Shown here piece after piece: positions 34,764-44,947 of a stretch of DNA of 64,000 nt. The DNA lies in contig WIDE01000025.1 in NCBI GenBank assembly GCA_015039315.1, forward strand, positions 213,309-277,308, written 5' to 3'. Made by a program: the position numbers and the translations under genes. The first letter of the stretch is position 1. Each line of letters begins with the position of its first letter. Under the pieces are notes generated by a model. It had not been told where the DNA came from. It saw only the letters and a list, made by a program, of their open reading frames with translations, and did not search any database. This stretch comes from Clavulina sp. PMI_390 (lineage: Eukaryota; Basidiomycota; Agaricomycetes; Cantharellales; Hydnaceae).

Positions 34764-35644
34764 AGGTCAGAACGCCCTACACAGCTCGCGAGATGTGGCG
34801 AACGTTGCCAGTGACTTAGCTTGTGTTCAAATATGCAACGTGTACGTTTTGTGGGGAACCAGGTGCTATATATCACATATGAATCTCACGTTGACGGTTG
34901 GGGAGCGGGTGGCTCTCAGTGGCGGGTTTGGACAACACGTGTTATTGTACCCTTGCTTGATCCAAGTGAGTATTTGCGCTTCAAGTGCGATAACATGGAA
35001 CGTATATGTTAGAAGTCGCCCCGATCTTTCCTACTTGCCCAGTATAACAACAGCTTCAGGCCATATGAAGTAACCTCGAAGGATAGCATATTCTCTTCCA
35101 GATTCAACAATAGATGAGGGATAGGGAAGCCTAAGGTAATCGGGTATCTCATAAAGCGACTAACGCTTATCTAAATTATGGAGCCAGCTATCATCGGAAA
35201 TTTCTTCGCGTATGTGGGCCAGCCTCGTACATCGAGCTGTATTGAACCCATTGGGTACTCTAAACGCTACATTGGGGGGTTCACGAATGATCTTTAGCGG
35301 TCTCGTAGCGCGACTTTTACAGAAAGTTTGAGGCCACTAAGGAACCGGTAAGGGAGATTTAAGAGGGTATTAAGAGGCCGTTTGGAGCTCCGGAGTTCCA
35401 ACGTAATTTCTTTACAGACCTCTTGATCAAGGTTTTTTAAGCGGTCTCAAATGTACCATTGGCAGTCTCGCAATACATCCCCTGAGAGGTAGATCGGGCT
35501 CAGATATCCCTGCTGCACTTACGGCTCTTGGCACAGGTATTCAGGGAGCATTCACGCAGATGAGACATACCTAGAGAACCATGTGAAATCTGCCCCGGCC
35601 GTTTTTGGTCAACTTCAGTAGACTCAGGCTTCCAATATTTGGTG
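34764..35644. other. Non-coding or degraded sequence left of the assembly gap
   Basis: About 880 bases with no convincing gene between DUF6593-like (b) and the gap. The stretch 35100-35500 is AT-richer with frequent stops in all frames. It may belong to a repeat that broke the assembly. Confidence 0.4.
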
Positions 35645-36051
35645 NNNNNNNNNNNNNNNNNNNNNNNNNNNNNNNNNNNNNNNNNNNNNNNNNNNNNNNN
35701 NNNNNNNNNNNNNNNNNNNNNNNNNNNNNNNNNNNNNNNNNNNNNNNNNNNNNNNNNNNNNNNNNNNNNNNNNNNNNNNNNNNNNNNNNNNNNNNNNNNN
35801 NNNNNNNNNNNNNNNNNNNNNNNNNNNNNNNNNNNNNNNNNNNNNNNNNNNNNNNNNNNNNNNNNNNNNNNNNNNNNNNNNNNNNNNNNNNNNNNNNNNN
35901 NNNNNNNNNNNNNNNNNNNNNNNNNNNNNNNNNNNNNNNNNNNNNNNNNNNNNNNNNNNNNNNNNNNNNNNNNNNNNNNNNNNNNNNNNNNNNNNNNNNN
36001 NNNNNNNNNNNNNNNNNNNNNNNNNNNNNNNNNNNNNNNNNNNNNNNNNNN
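35645..36051. other. Assembly gap (run of N)
   Basis: Exactly 407 unknown bases. It sits between two related DUF6593-like genes, so a collapsed duplication or repeat is plausible. Any open frame reported across it is an artefact. Confidence 0.99.
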
Positions 36052-36523
36052 CGCAGAAAGTGACAGCGACGACCTGTCAAGTTGAGGTTTATTCAGAGCT
36101 GGACGCCCAAACCCTATATCAAGACCTGTAACTACGCTACATAACAGTGGAGCACTGTACAGGAATCTTCCATACAAAATATTCGGCGATCCTGCAAGGG
36201 AAGAAACGCTAGCATTTCCTGAGAAGAATGCTCACTGGGATCTTGGTTCGGCTGCATTTCTTCCCCTGGCGCTGCGCCCTTGTCAATCCTGATAAGACGT
36301 TCTCTTGGCAATGGCGCACACGCAATTTGGATATCAATGCTATGTGCTACTCACCAGAAAATCTAGACCATCTCACATCTAATATATACTCCTGACGTCT
36401 CGCACGGTCTCTGCAATTTAATGGCTTCTCGTTTAAAAGTACAGCTTTGAGTCGTTCGTCTACTCTGCTCCATCTCAGTGTGGTATTCGCGCCCCCCCCT
36501 TGGAGAGCATAAATTGGCTTGTC
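36052..36523. other. Region right of the assembly gap
   Basis: About 470 bases leading to DUF6593-like (c); it presumably holds that gene's promoter. The phrase ACCTGTCAAGTTGA at about 36070 recurs near 37766 downstream of the gene. No gene was recognised. Confidence 0.4.
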
Positions 36524-37280
36524 ATGGTCTCGCTCACTCAGTTTGTTGTTTCGTCGGGAGCGCCTTTGAATACTATCGTCTCCCCGCAAAAAAGGAGTCT
36601 CCCAACCTACAAAATCGAGACTTTAGGGGCTCCTATGCGTGATGATGACATCTCCAACACCTCCACTGCTGTCTTCCGAGACGACCACAAGGTGGCCCTG
36701 ATAGAGTGGAAGAAGCTGGCTCAGACATCAATCACCATCAGCGAGGATACAGCAGGAGGAACAGCCGAGAGGAAAGGTTTGGTGGGGGATATTTTTGTAC
36801 TTGCTGATTGGCCAAGCAAGTAAGTGTATAATCACTGCCGTTTGGTGCATCTGATGCACACATGGCTATTTCACTTTTTTGAAGCTCTATAACTGTGCCA
36901 ATGCCTACTGGCATGACCTGGAAATGGAAATACAAGAAGGGTAGTTCCAAAATTGCCTCACAGCTAGTGGTTCGTGTCCTCCTCCTCATCCCCTAAATTT
37001 GGTTTCATCAATTGGTACCGTTTACCAGCTGCTGGACACCAACAAACAAACCGCGGCATCTTACCTGCTCACGGCGCCTGAAGAGAAGCATCCGTCAACC
37101 ATTCTTGAGATTGAATCAACACTCACTCCTCCAACTCTTGACTATGTGGTGATAAGTTGGGTGATTATGACGCATCATATCGAGAATCAGCAGGCCGCGT
37201 CAAAGAGATATACATGGCGTTCAGGCATCCCTGCCGCATTTAATACTTTTATCATGGCGATTCATGGAGGGTACAGGTAG
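36524..37280 (+). CDS. DUF6593-like protein (c)
   Basis: ATG at 36524 (MVSLTQFVVSSGAPLNTIVS), exons about 36524-36819, 36885-36969 and 37029-37280. Blocks match gene (b) in order: LPTYKIETLG, ALIEWKKLAQTSITISEDT, GDIFVLADWPSK, SITVPMPTGMTWKWKYKKG, then ILEIESTLTPPTLDYVVISWV. The C-terminus ends GIPAAFNTFIMAIHGGYR, parallel to the Gly/Ala-rich end of (b). The phase-2 intron after WPS[K/N] is shared with gene (a). Small, fungus-specific family of unknown function. The paralogues (b) and (c) flank the assembly gap in the same orientation, which fits a tandem duplication. Confidence 0.6.
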
Positions 37281-38348
37281 TTGCTGGGATGCTAAGATAG
37301 ACTGTTGACGTTTTCTCGTACTGACAATAAACGTAGTCTTGGATTTGTATTTTGATATTTTTGGCCTCACGAAGTTGCATGCTTGAGAGTTCTGATTCAT
37401 CTGGGATGGACTTTCGCTTCCAAACAAAGGGCCTCGCATATGACACGTATCCACGCTATGACACAATTCCAGTCGTGGTCATCACAACCACGCAAGCGAC
37501 CATTTATAGGGGTTCGCCGCCATGTGCACGTAGCTTGGCTACTCCCATAAGCCAGGTCTCCAATATTCGATACCACTTGCCTGGCATCAAATCAGGTACA
37601 AACACAGCTTTGACAGCTGGCGCACAAATGCGAAGGTTGACGTCGTGATCAGAGTGCCCGAGCGTAATCACTGAGCTAATATCGTGAGATAGCCATATAG
37701 CCTGGAAAACTGTTGATACTCAATTATGATCCACCCCAACGCGCGCAGACAGTAGCAGGGGCAACCTGTCAAGTTGACGGCGAAGTCCGGAGATGCGGAG
37801 AATCAGCAAACGCGGGAAACTGCGGCTTGCTAGAGAAACATGACGTCAAACATGTCTCACTTTATTGATCTCGAACACTACAGCTGGCACTAATATTCAT
37901 AGGTTCCTGATCGCTAAGTTCCACCTCTGCAACTGGCTAGTTGGAGCATGTGGGCTTACTGAATCGTCATATCCGCCTCGCCTACAGGCTGATTTGCCAA
38001 CCGTGAGCCTGCACGGTTGAAATTCCACACCCAAAGCTTCGGACGCTCCAACGATTTGCACCATCTAGGCCTCGTGAAATGCACCGCAATTAAGAAATAA
38101 ACGTGTCCCGAACCTCACCATCTGGCTGGCCAGCAGTACCAGGTCATCATTCCAGTGCAATCATTTCGAAAGCGGCTTCCGTTTACAGGGCTGTCGACTT
38201 GCGCGAGTGGCACGGTATGCCTCGGTGGAGGCTGGGAATGCCCGTTGAGAAGGACACGTGGCGGGATCACTTGGCCGAAGCCGTACACATTTATTAGATC
38301 ACACAACACTGAGGTAAGTACAAGTACAGGGTACAAGAGGGCAAGTAG
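37281..38348. other. Intergenic region
   Basis: About 1.1 kb between DUF6593-like (c) and the 3' end of the SnoaL-like gene. Frames are short and stop-rich. No RNA gene or mobile element was recognised. Confidence 0.45.
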
Positions 38349-39212
38349 TCATAGCTTAGACGCAGTCAGTTCGTCTTGAAGAGAGTGAGGTGGAGCTGCA
38401 GACGACAATATATAGCTCGTCGATCGCGATCGTCGGTGTCTGGCGTGCCGAGCTGCCCGTCTCCGTTTCTCCTCCACAAAGAAAGAGCTAGTGTACCCGG
38501 TGTCCATAAATTCTACGACCTTGTACACCTTGTATACGGGCCTTGATGCAGGTGGAGCGTGATTAAAGCCTCGAGCTGTGGGATGTGGTGATATGTCTTC
38601 TTGTCGGACATGGACCGTCAACATGCATTCATGGTGGAAATCTCCCCCGGTGACAGAAGTGGCGTGTCCTATGATCTAGAGAGAAGCCGATCGAGTCAGC
38701 CGATCGTCGAGTCGACCTAAAGTAGAATACATAGGCTCACATGTGCGACGATAGCGTCTGAGCCTGGCGAGGGCTCGTGTAGATCGAGCACTTCAACCTA
38801 ATATTCGAAAGTCGAGACAAAAATAAAGAACAGTCTTTAATCCTCCGAGAAGGTATCACCTGATAGTCTGAATACACGAATAACTTACCCAAAGGTCTGG
38901 GATAACGGCTTTCATTTGTGTATTGTAGAGATGCCACGCTTCCCAGTCCTTTGTGCCTAGTCCACCACTTGTAGGGAGGAACTCGTATCGGAAGTCACTC
39001 GCCGTTGAAGTGAGTGAACACATATCCGATAGGTTCCAGCACGTGTAGGCTGCGATCCAGTCCAGTGCATGCTGAACTAGCGGGGACGAGCTAGTGGGAT
39101 GGACGTATTGAGAATAAAGCGCAAACGTTGGGGACTATACAAGCATGGTGCGTGCGAGATTTTAGTTTGCTAAGAGATTGAGCCAGGAGAGAGGACGGCA
39201 TACCATCGCCAT
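38349..39212 (-). CDS. SnoaL/NTF2-like domain protein
   Basis: Minus strand, four exons: 39204-39212, 38889-39134, 38741-38797 and 38349-38675. The first coding exon is only nine bases (Met-Ala-Met). Exon 2 reads SPTFALYSQYVHPTSSSP then ALDWIAAYTCWNLSDMCSLTS, the helix pattern that opens NTF2-like folds, and ends MKAVIPDLW. Exon 3 gives VEVLDLHEPSPGSDAIVAH and exon 4 IIGHATSVTGGDFHHECMLTV, then VVEFMDTGYTSSFFVEEKRRR, the usual final strand and helix. The C-terminal extra 40 residues are basic and Ser-rich. The fold forms a small cone-shaped pocket, used by relatives as cyclase, isomerase or ligand-binding proteins. No catalytic residues can be assigned. Joins are all in frame with GT-AG introns. 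Confidence 0.6.
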
Positions 39213-41691
39213 TTGTTGCAAATATACGAGCGGGGGGAGGAGAGAGAAGGAGAAGGATCGAGTTCAAGGCACTTCTATGAAGCTTAAAGAATGAGAGACT
39301 TATATACATCTACCACGTTGTCGGCGGAGCGCGGAGAGACTTATGCCGAGGTGAGGTGAGATGCGACACTAATGCATCTTTCGCGTTGCATAGTACAAGG
39401 TAGGCATGTATTTGGGCCACCGTTTAAGAGAATGGCCTTTTTTCGTCCTTTTTCGGATCGGTTCTAGCTAGGCGAAAGACAATCTGTGGGAAAGGGCCTA
39501 GTAGAGAAGGGAACTGCTTCTACGTCGCTTGCGCTACCCACGAAACGGCCCTTCGAAATCATGACAACCCCAGGCAACGTGGGTTTATTTATTAATTAAA
39601 TCTGAGATATGGACCGATCTTATCCGAAGGAGTGTTAAGACCAGCTTCAAGAAACGCAGTCTGCGAGTTACACCTGGCCAGAGCTGTTCGGAGTATTCTG
39701 GCAGGGCCGTTGTCGGGTTAATGCGCGGGCACGGAGCGTCCCATTATGCTAACATGATTTGCGTCCGGTCAGACAATCGTGCAGATCTCCATGAGTCCGG
39801 AAGCCGCAACTGTTAGGGCTGATCGATAATGCATGATCGTTATGATGGCTCTGTGACTGGCCCGCGCAATGGTAATCATTCTTCATGTAATGCTTCCAAC
39901 ATAGCCGGTGATATTGTGCCATAACACCGGCGGTGAGTTGAGGCGGTGTCAATAGCGACCTGGACCACAATCCTGAGATGGTGCGAGAAAGAATGTCAAA
40001 ATATCTGACATAACAGCGCCAATAAATGCATGAGCCTATCCTTTCGCCGGGGAGATTCGAAGATCGGCGGGGATTAGTTATTGCCAAAGTGGCTGGCTAT
40101 GGGAACACGATGAGTCATGGATATCATCCCAAAAACCAAATTCAGTAGCAATCTCCCATCGTCAAAGCCACTGACACTCTCGAGGGTCCCACGTGTTGAG
40201 ATTAGCGAGTATGGCAAAATACTATTTGAATAGGAGCGTGTCGCCTTCAGAGCTGCTCCAACGATAAGGATTCTTGTGGAGATGTCAATTGAGATAATCT
40301 TTTAGCCTACTGAAAGGGTCTTTATGCTGATATCGCTGGTGTGGCACTAATACAAAGGACGCTGGGGGCATTTGACCGCGTGGCGGTCCGTAGCAAATGT
40401 GTTGAGGACATCTCAAGCGGTGGCCTTACTTTATCTCAATGGTGCTACGGAGCCAGTAAGTTCTAGCTCAACGGGGAGATCTGGGGACGGGCCGGCTTCA
40501 GGTTTGTGGGGGAGACGACAGAATTATAACAAGCGTGAGACCGTCATCCAGCAGGCGTAAAACGCGCTCAAAATGCAGAAAAACGAAGGAAAAGAAGAGC
40601 AACGGGGCGGAAGGAACTGACGCCGAGTTGTGCAGGGGTAACAAGGGGTAATAAGGGACAGCTGAGGGTATCAAGGGGAAACAACAACTCGGCATCACCT
40701 CCCTAGTTGTGTGCGCAAGAGAAGCTACCTGAGCGGACGTGAAAAAGAAGGAATAGACGACGCCTCGCTGGAGAAGCTGAGGCGCATCAAGCACCGGGGA
40801 TGGTGATTGGCTCCATCTTAATTGGGTGACGACGGCCCACGCTGTGTCAACCCCAGACGTAGAGACAGCCTTCTCTTGCCTGGCGATGACACTCCCGGGC
40901 AAGTGAATTTACGGCGGCGTCAGGTCGAGTTGCCAGAATATTGAGGCGTTGGTGACGGAAATTTCCATGTATAAAGCGATCTATATTGTTTTGACCGTCT
41001 TGTGGCGACCACCACGAGGTCGTAACGACTTGCAGGTTTCATATAGAGGAGGAGACCCGGCAGTCCCCCGCCGAGACGAAGACTCTGGCCACCTCGGCCA
41101 AAAGCACCCAACGATCACGCGTTTGCTGAAAGCTGAGCTGTGCTAGAGAAGCAGGATCGTCGTCTGGTCCGTATTCTGGCTATGCTGCATATCTCCAATA
41201 TATTACTGTCCAGTCTGCGCCAGTCCATCACGAACTGCTTCAAAAAGCGTTGGCCACAGTTCGAACATGTTGGTGACTCTGATGGCCCTGAGACATCAAG
41301 AAGTGATCGGACAGGTATGTTTTCCAGCCAACAAACGAAAAAGGTTCCAGTTGGGGGGCAATTTGGCGCCCCAATCAGGACTGAGGGGTGACCCAACCCG
41401 GCCAAAGAACCCCCAAAAACCACACAAAAGGGACAAATTGGAAAAATGAATGAATGAAAACAAAAAAAAGCAAAAAAGCCTCCCCAACCTCCGGAACGCC
41501 TGGGCCGGGGGGTCCGCCGCCGCCGACCTGTGACCTCCCCGGCGTCGGCGCACGTACTGCGACCCCTACCAGAAACACTGCTGATATCTCTAAGCCTCGC
41601 CCTCCAGTTTTGTTCCCGGGGCCCACTCCGACTGAGACGTAATAACTCACTGGGTGACTAGTCACGATTGAGAAGGCGCTCTCTGCGTTGT
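39213..41691. other. Long intergenic region with an odd-composition patch
   Basis: About 2.5 kb in which I see no supportable gene. Frames at 40498-40902, 41115-41423 and 41375-41698 lack motifs and overlap low-complexity sequence. Within 41330-41560 the sequence is dense in homopolymers (runs of A, C and G of five or more), unlike the flanks. Confidence 0.45.
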
Positions 41692-44406
41692 ATGCCATAC
41701 CTTGGCATCGCCAGAACCAAACTTACTCTCTTGGGCTTTGCTATATACCTCTTCTATGAATGGTTCGTCTCATCGCTACTTGTCCTGGTCCACCTTGAAT
41801 TGATGCTCACCGCTGCTGATGGTCACAGACTTCTTTACCAGTTTCTCAACATACCCCTAGGAAAGACCACGAATTTGACGATGAAGCCCCTGCGGGCCTT
41901 GGAGATGGTGTTCTTTTGAACTTGACACTCGTTGGTCAGTCAACTTCTGCGCCGCAAAACAAGGATCCAATGCTAACATATAAATCAACAGGCGATGGTA
42001 TCATCAGCTCGGTGTACACCTATAGTCTCCAAGTGGGGTCTTCAACGACGACGTATCCTGTCCAGGTTGATACTGGCTCGTCTGACAGCGTGAGCCAACA
42101 TGCCGTTCAGCTCAATACCACTAATACCTAAAACTTCTAAATTCTAGTGGATCATCTCTCCATCCTGTTCTACCGACCCCTGTGCCTCTTATTCTGGCTC
42201 CCGCTTCGACCCTTCTCAAAATTCAGATGTAGTCGACACAAACAAAAGCTTCAGCATTCAATACCTACAAGGCTCTGTTTCTGGTGAAATTCTATGGGAC
42301 ACCTTTACGATAGGTCCATATGCATTGTCGTGGCAGGCCTTTGGTACGATGGTTTATTCGCACTCACACTCCAGACATCTCTAATCGATATCCAGGTTCT
42401 GCGTCTACCATCGACAACGAGGACCTTTCACTCGGATTTTCGGGGCTACTCGCTCTCGCGTTCCCTCTCAACTCCCAGATATCTCAGGTTATACCTCCCG
42501 AAGATGGAAACATTCCAGATGGGGCACCTGTATCCTCTAACTTATTTGGCTTGGGAGCCTACGGCCCTCGCGAACATTTCTATTCCATCCTGCTCGAGCG
42601 TCCAGGAGTGACCCGAATACCATCCATGCTTGGGATCGGGAAACAGCCAGTCGATCTACTCCCATCTATCACCGGCCTTCCTAACAATTCATGGACCGAA
42701 GTACTCGAATTCAATAGAGTAGTCGACTATTCTGCAGGATCACTGTTTTGGACTAGTGCAGTGACAGGAATCACAGCGTATATCAACGGAACCTCAATCC
42801 CCATCCCTGTTGGCAATTCGGTTGCTGACCCAAACGCCATCATGCCCGTTGCCATCCTTGATACTGGAAGTCCGTTTATCTTTGCATCGAGTGCCATCGT
42901 GGACGCCTTCTATGGAGCGTATGGTATTGGACCTGGCTCCGATGGATCATGTGAGAGAAATTGACTCTTTCACTTGGTTCCAATAGCTCACTCGTAAATG
43001 TTCACAGATTATGTGCCATGTACGACACCAGTCAACATGAGTATCACCTTATATGATCAAACTTTCCCCATCCACCCCCTTGATGTGACGTACGTTTCGT
43101 CTGACGTACAAGACTCAAAATATTGTATCAGTGCCTTCCAAGCTAGTGCTAATTTGACTACTGCCGATTTGTACGTTTCCTCTTATGATTCATCTCGCGC
43201 TTTCATCTGATTTGCCTTCCTCCCTATAGCGTCCTCGGTGCAGCATTCTTACGGAATGTCTATACCGTTCTTTCTTACGACCGCTATGATTCACAGCTGT
43301 GGCCCAACTTAACGCTTCCTGACAACGAGCCAGCCATTGCTCTCCTGTCCGTGACTAACATCACAGAAGCTTTAAACGAGTTTACCACCGTTCGCATCAA
43401 CCATCAACCTCTCCCATCCTCCTCCGCTACCCCTACCCCTGGAACTAGTAGCGAGCACCACAATAAGTCGGGCGGTTTAGGGAAGCTTTGGATCCTTGTC
43501 GGCGTCGTGATTGCCCTTGGGTTGATTATTGGCGCTCTCCTTACCCGCTGGTTGGTGCGCAGGCGACAGCGCGTAAAGAGCGCCAACAGGACCTCACTTA
43601 GTCTGGACCGTTCCACTAGCGGAGACGCTGCTATTGCGCTCTCTAGTCTTGCCAGTGTGGATACCGGGGTGCAGCGTCGAAAAGCGCATACTGTTGGTGA
43701 TGCAGATGATCTCAATAGCTCAACAAACTCGCGAAGCTGGGCTGGCTCGTGGGCGCTTGCGAAGCATCAGTCCAATGCGAGCTTCCTATCAAGCAATGCG
43801 AGCACGGGCCCAACGGCGGTAGGAACAGGGGATGGTGCTGGTACCACACAGTCGGTAAATGAGTATGGCGAGCTTATTGCTGCTGCAGGGCTTGATGATA
43901 TGGAACGTGGACCGCAGGAGCTCTCTGTAAGAGCTTCGCGCGCATCGCGATCGAGGTCAAGAGGGCCAGGGGCTACCTCGGTATCATCGCCGTTGCTCGA
44001 ATCGTACTCGAGTAATGAGCTCAACCGTCCAGTCCCTCTCGTCACTGATGTCTCTCTTCTCACGAACATCCCTACTCTGGAAGAAATGACACCAGAGACC
44101 CTCTCGTCTAGCCGCTATCCCACGTTTGCCCGTCACTCCCTTCCCCAACCCCCATCTCCGATTGCAGTTTCTTCGTTGGGCCATCGGAGACCCCACCCGA
44201 ATCCCCGCACCCCCTCGGCCGATGCCACTACTTTCGCAGTAGATCTTGGATATTACCCACCAGGCCACCCTGGGCCAACTGAAGATGATACACCTCCGAG
44301 CGACTCGTACCATCGCCCACGATCGCAGCGAAATAACAGCGCTGGTGGGTCGTCTTCACCAACTACACCACGATTACCCCTTTTGCGAGGGTCTACCGCC
44401 ATGTAG
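41692..44406 (+). CDS. Membrane-anchored pepsin-like aspartic protease with a long cytoplasmic tail
   Basis: The body is clear; the start is not. ATG at 41692 opens a hydrophobic signal-like stretch (TKLTLLGFAIYLFYEW), but its exact splice to QTSLPVSQHTPRKDHEFDDE (from 41828) is unresolved. Then come VYTYSLQVG, the first catalytic motif VDTGSSD (near 42067) with W in the next exon (SWIISPSC), GFSGLLALAFP, LGIGKQPVDLLPS, and the second catalytic motif ILDTGSPF (near 42858). Cysteines in SYCSTDPCASY-type and YVPCTTP positions fit A1 disulphides. After the protease fold there is a Ser/Thr-rich stalk, one membrane helix (LWILVGVVIALGLIIGALLTRWL, near 43485-43553) with a following RRRQR stop-transfer, and a roughly 280-residue Ser/Pro-rich cytoplasmic tail to 44406. 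It resembles yapsin-like surface proteases except for the tail in place of a GPI signal. Confidence 0.78.
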
Positions 44407-44947
44407 CCCTCGGCTGCTCTGCATTAATATTTGGTGTCCCTTTCTTGGGTATCGTGCTATTCCGTTCAGTGTTCGTGTTTGCTCTGCCTTCCATGACAAT
44501 CATATCTACCCACTACATCCACAACTACCACTTCGCTGGTTTACCTGCATTATGAGTCCCACTCACTACGGACCTCCATTCATTCACTTGCTGTCGTTAC
44601 TTTCCGCTGTGCTACTCACGTTTTACGCCCTGGCTTTTGTTGCTCTTTTTTGCTTAGTTAACGTTCAGCCGTCCTTGTATCCTATGTGTATCATATGTTG
44701 ATTGCTATCATAAACTCTGGCTTTGCTTCATCTACACAATTTCCGGCCGAAGAAGAAACAAGCGAAGCACTATTTCAAGTATGCATCGACTGGTATACGC
44801 CAGGGATGAGGTAGGGGCGGATGTGGCGTTCAATCGCGGCAAGTCCAATTCAGTTCTTCAGCAAACCCCAATATATGAGTCAGCATAACACCCAGGCCGT
44901 GACAACGTTTGCCTCTACTGTTGCTTGTCCTCTAACATTCCTTGCGC
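44407..44947. promoter_or_regulatory. Promoter region of TF-C
   Basis: About 540 bases between the protease and TF-C. It contains TTCCGGCCGAA at 44741-44751, a CGG/CCG pair with no spacer, about 200 bases before the TF-C start. The long inverted repeat seen upstream of TF-A and TF-B was not found here. Confidence 0.35.

Noticed and set aside
35100..35640. Transposable element next to the gap
   Set aside because: No terminal repeats, transposase or reverse transcriptase motifs were visible; only AT-rich, stop-rich sequence.
35500..36177. Long open frames spanning 35645-36051
   Set aside because: They run through undetermined bases and are artefacts of the assembly gap.
44741..44751. TTCCGGCCGAA upstream of TF-C as a third copy of the TF-A/B operator
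   Set aside because: It is a short palindrome with no spacer and lacks the CTCGGTTTT arms; it may be a separate site or chance.
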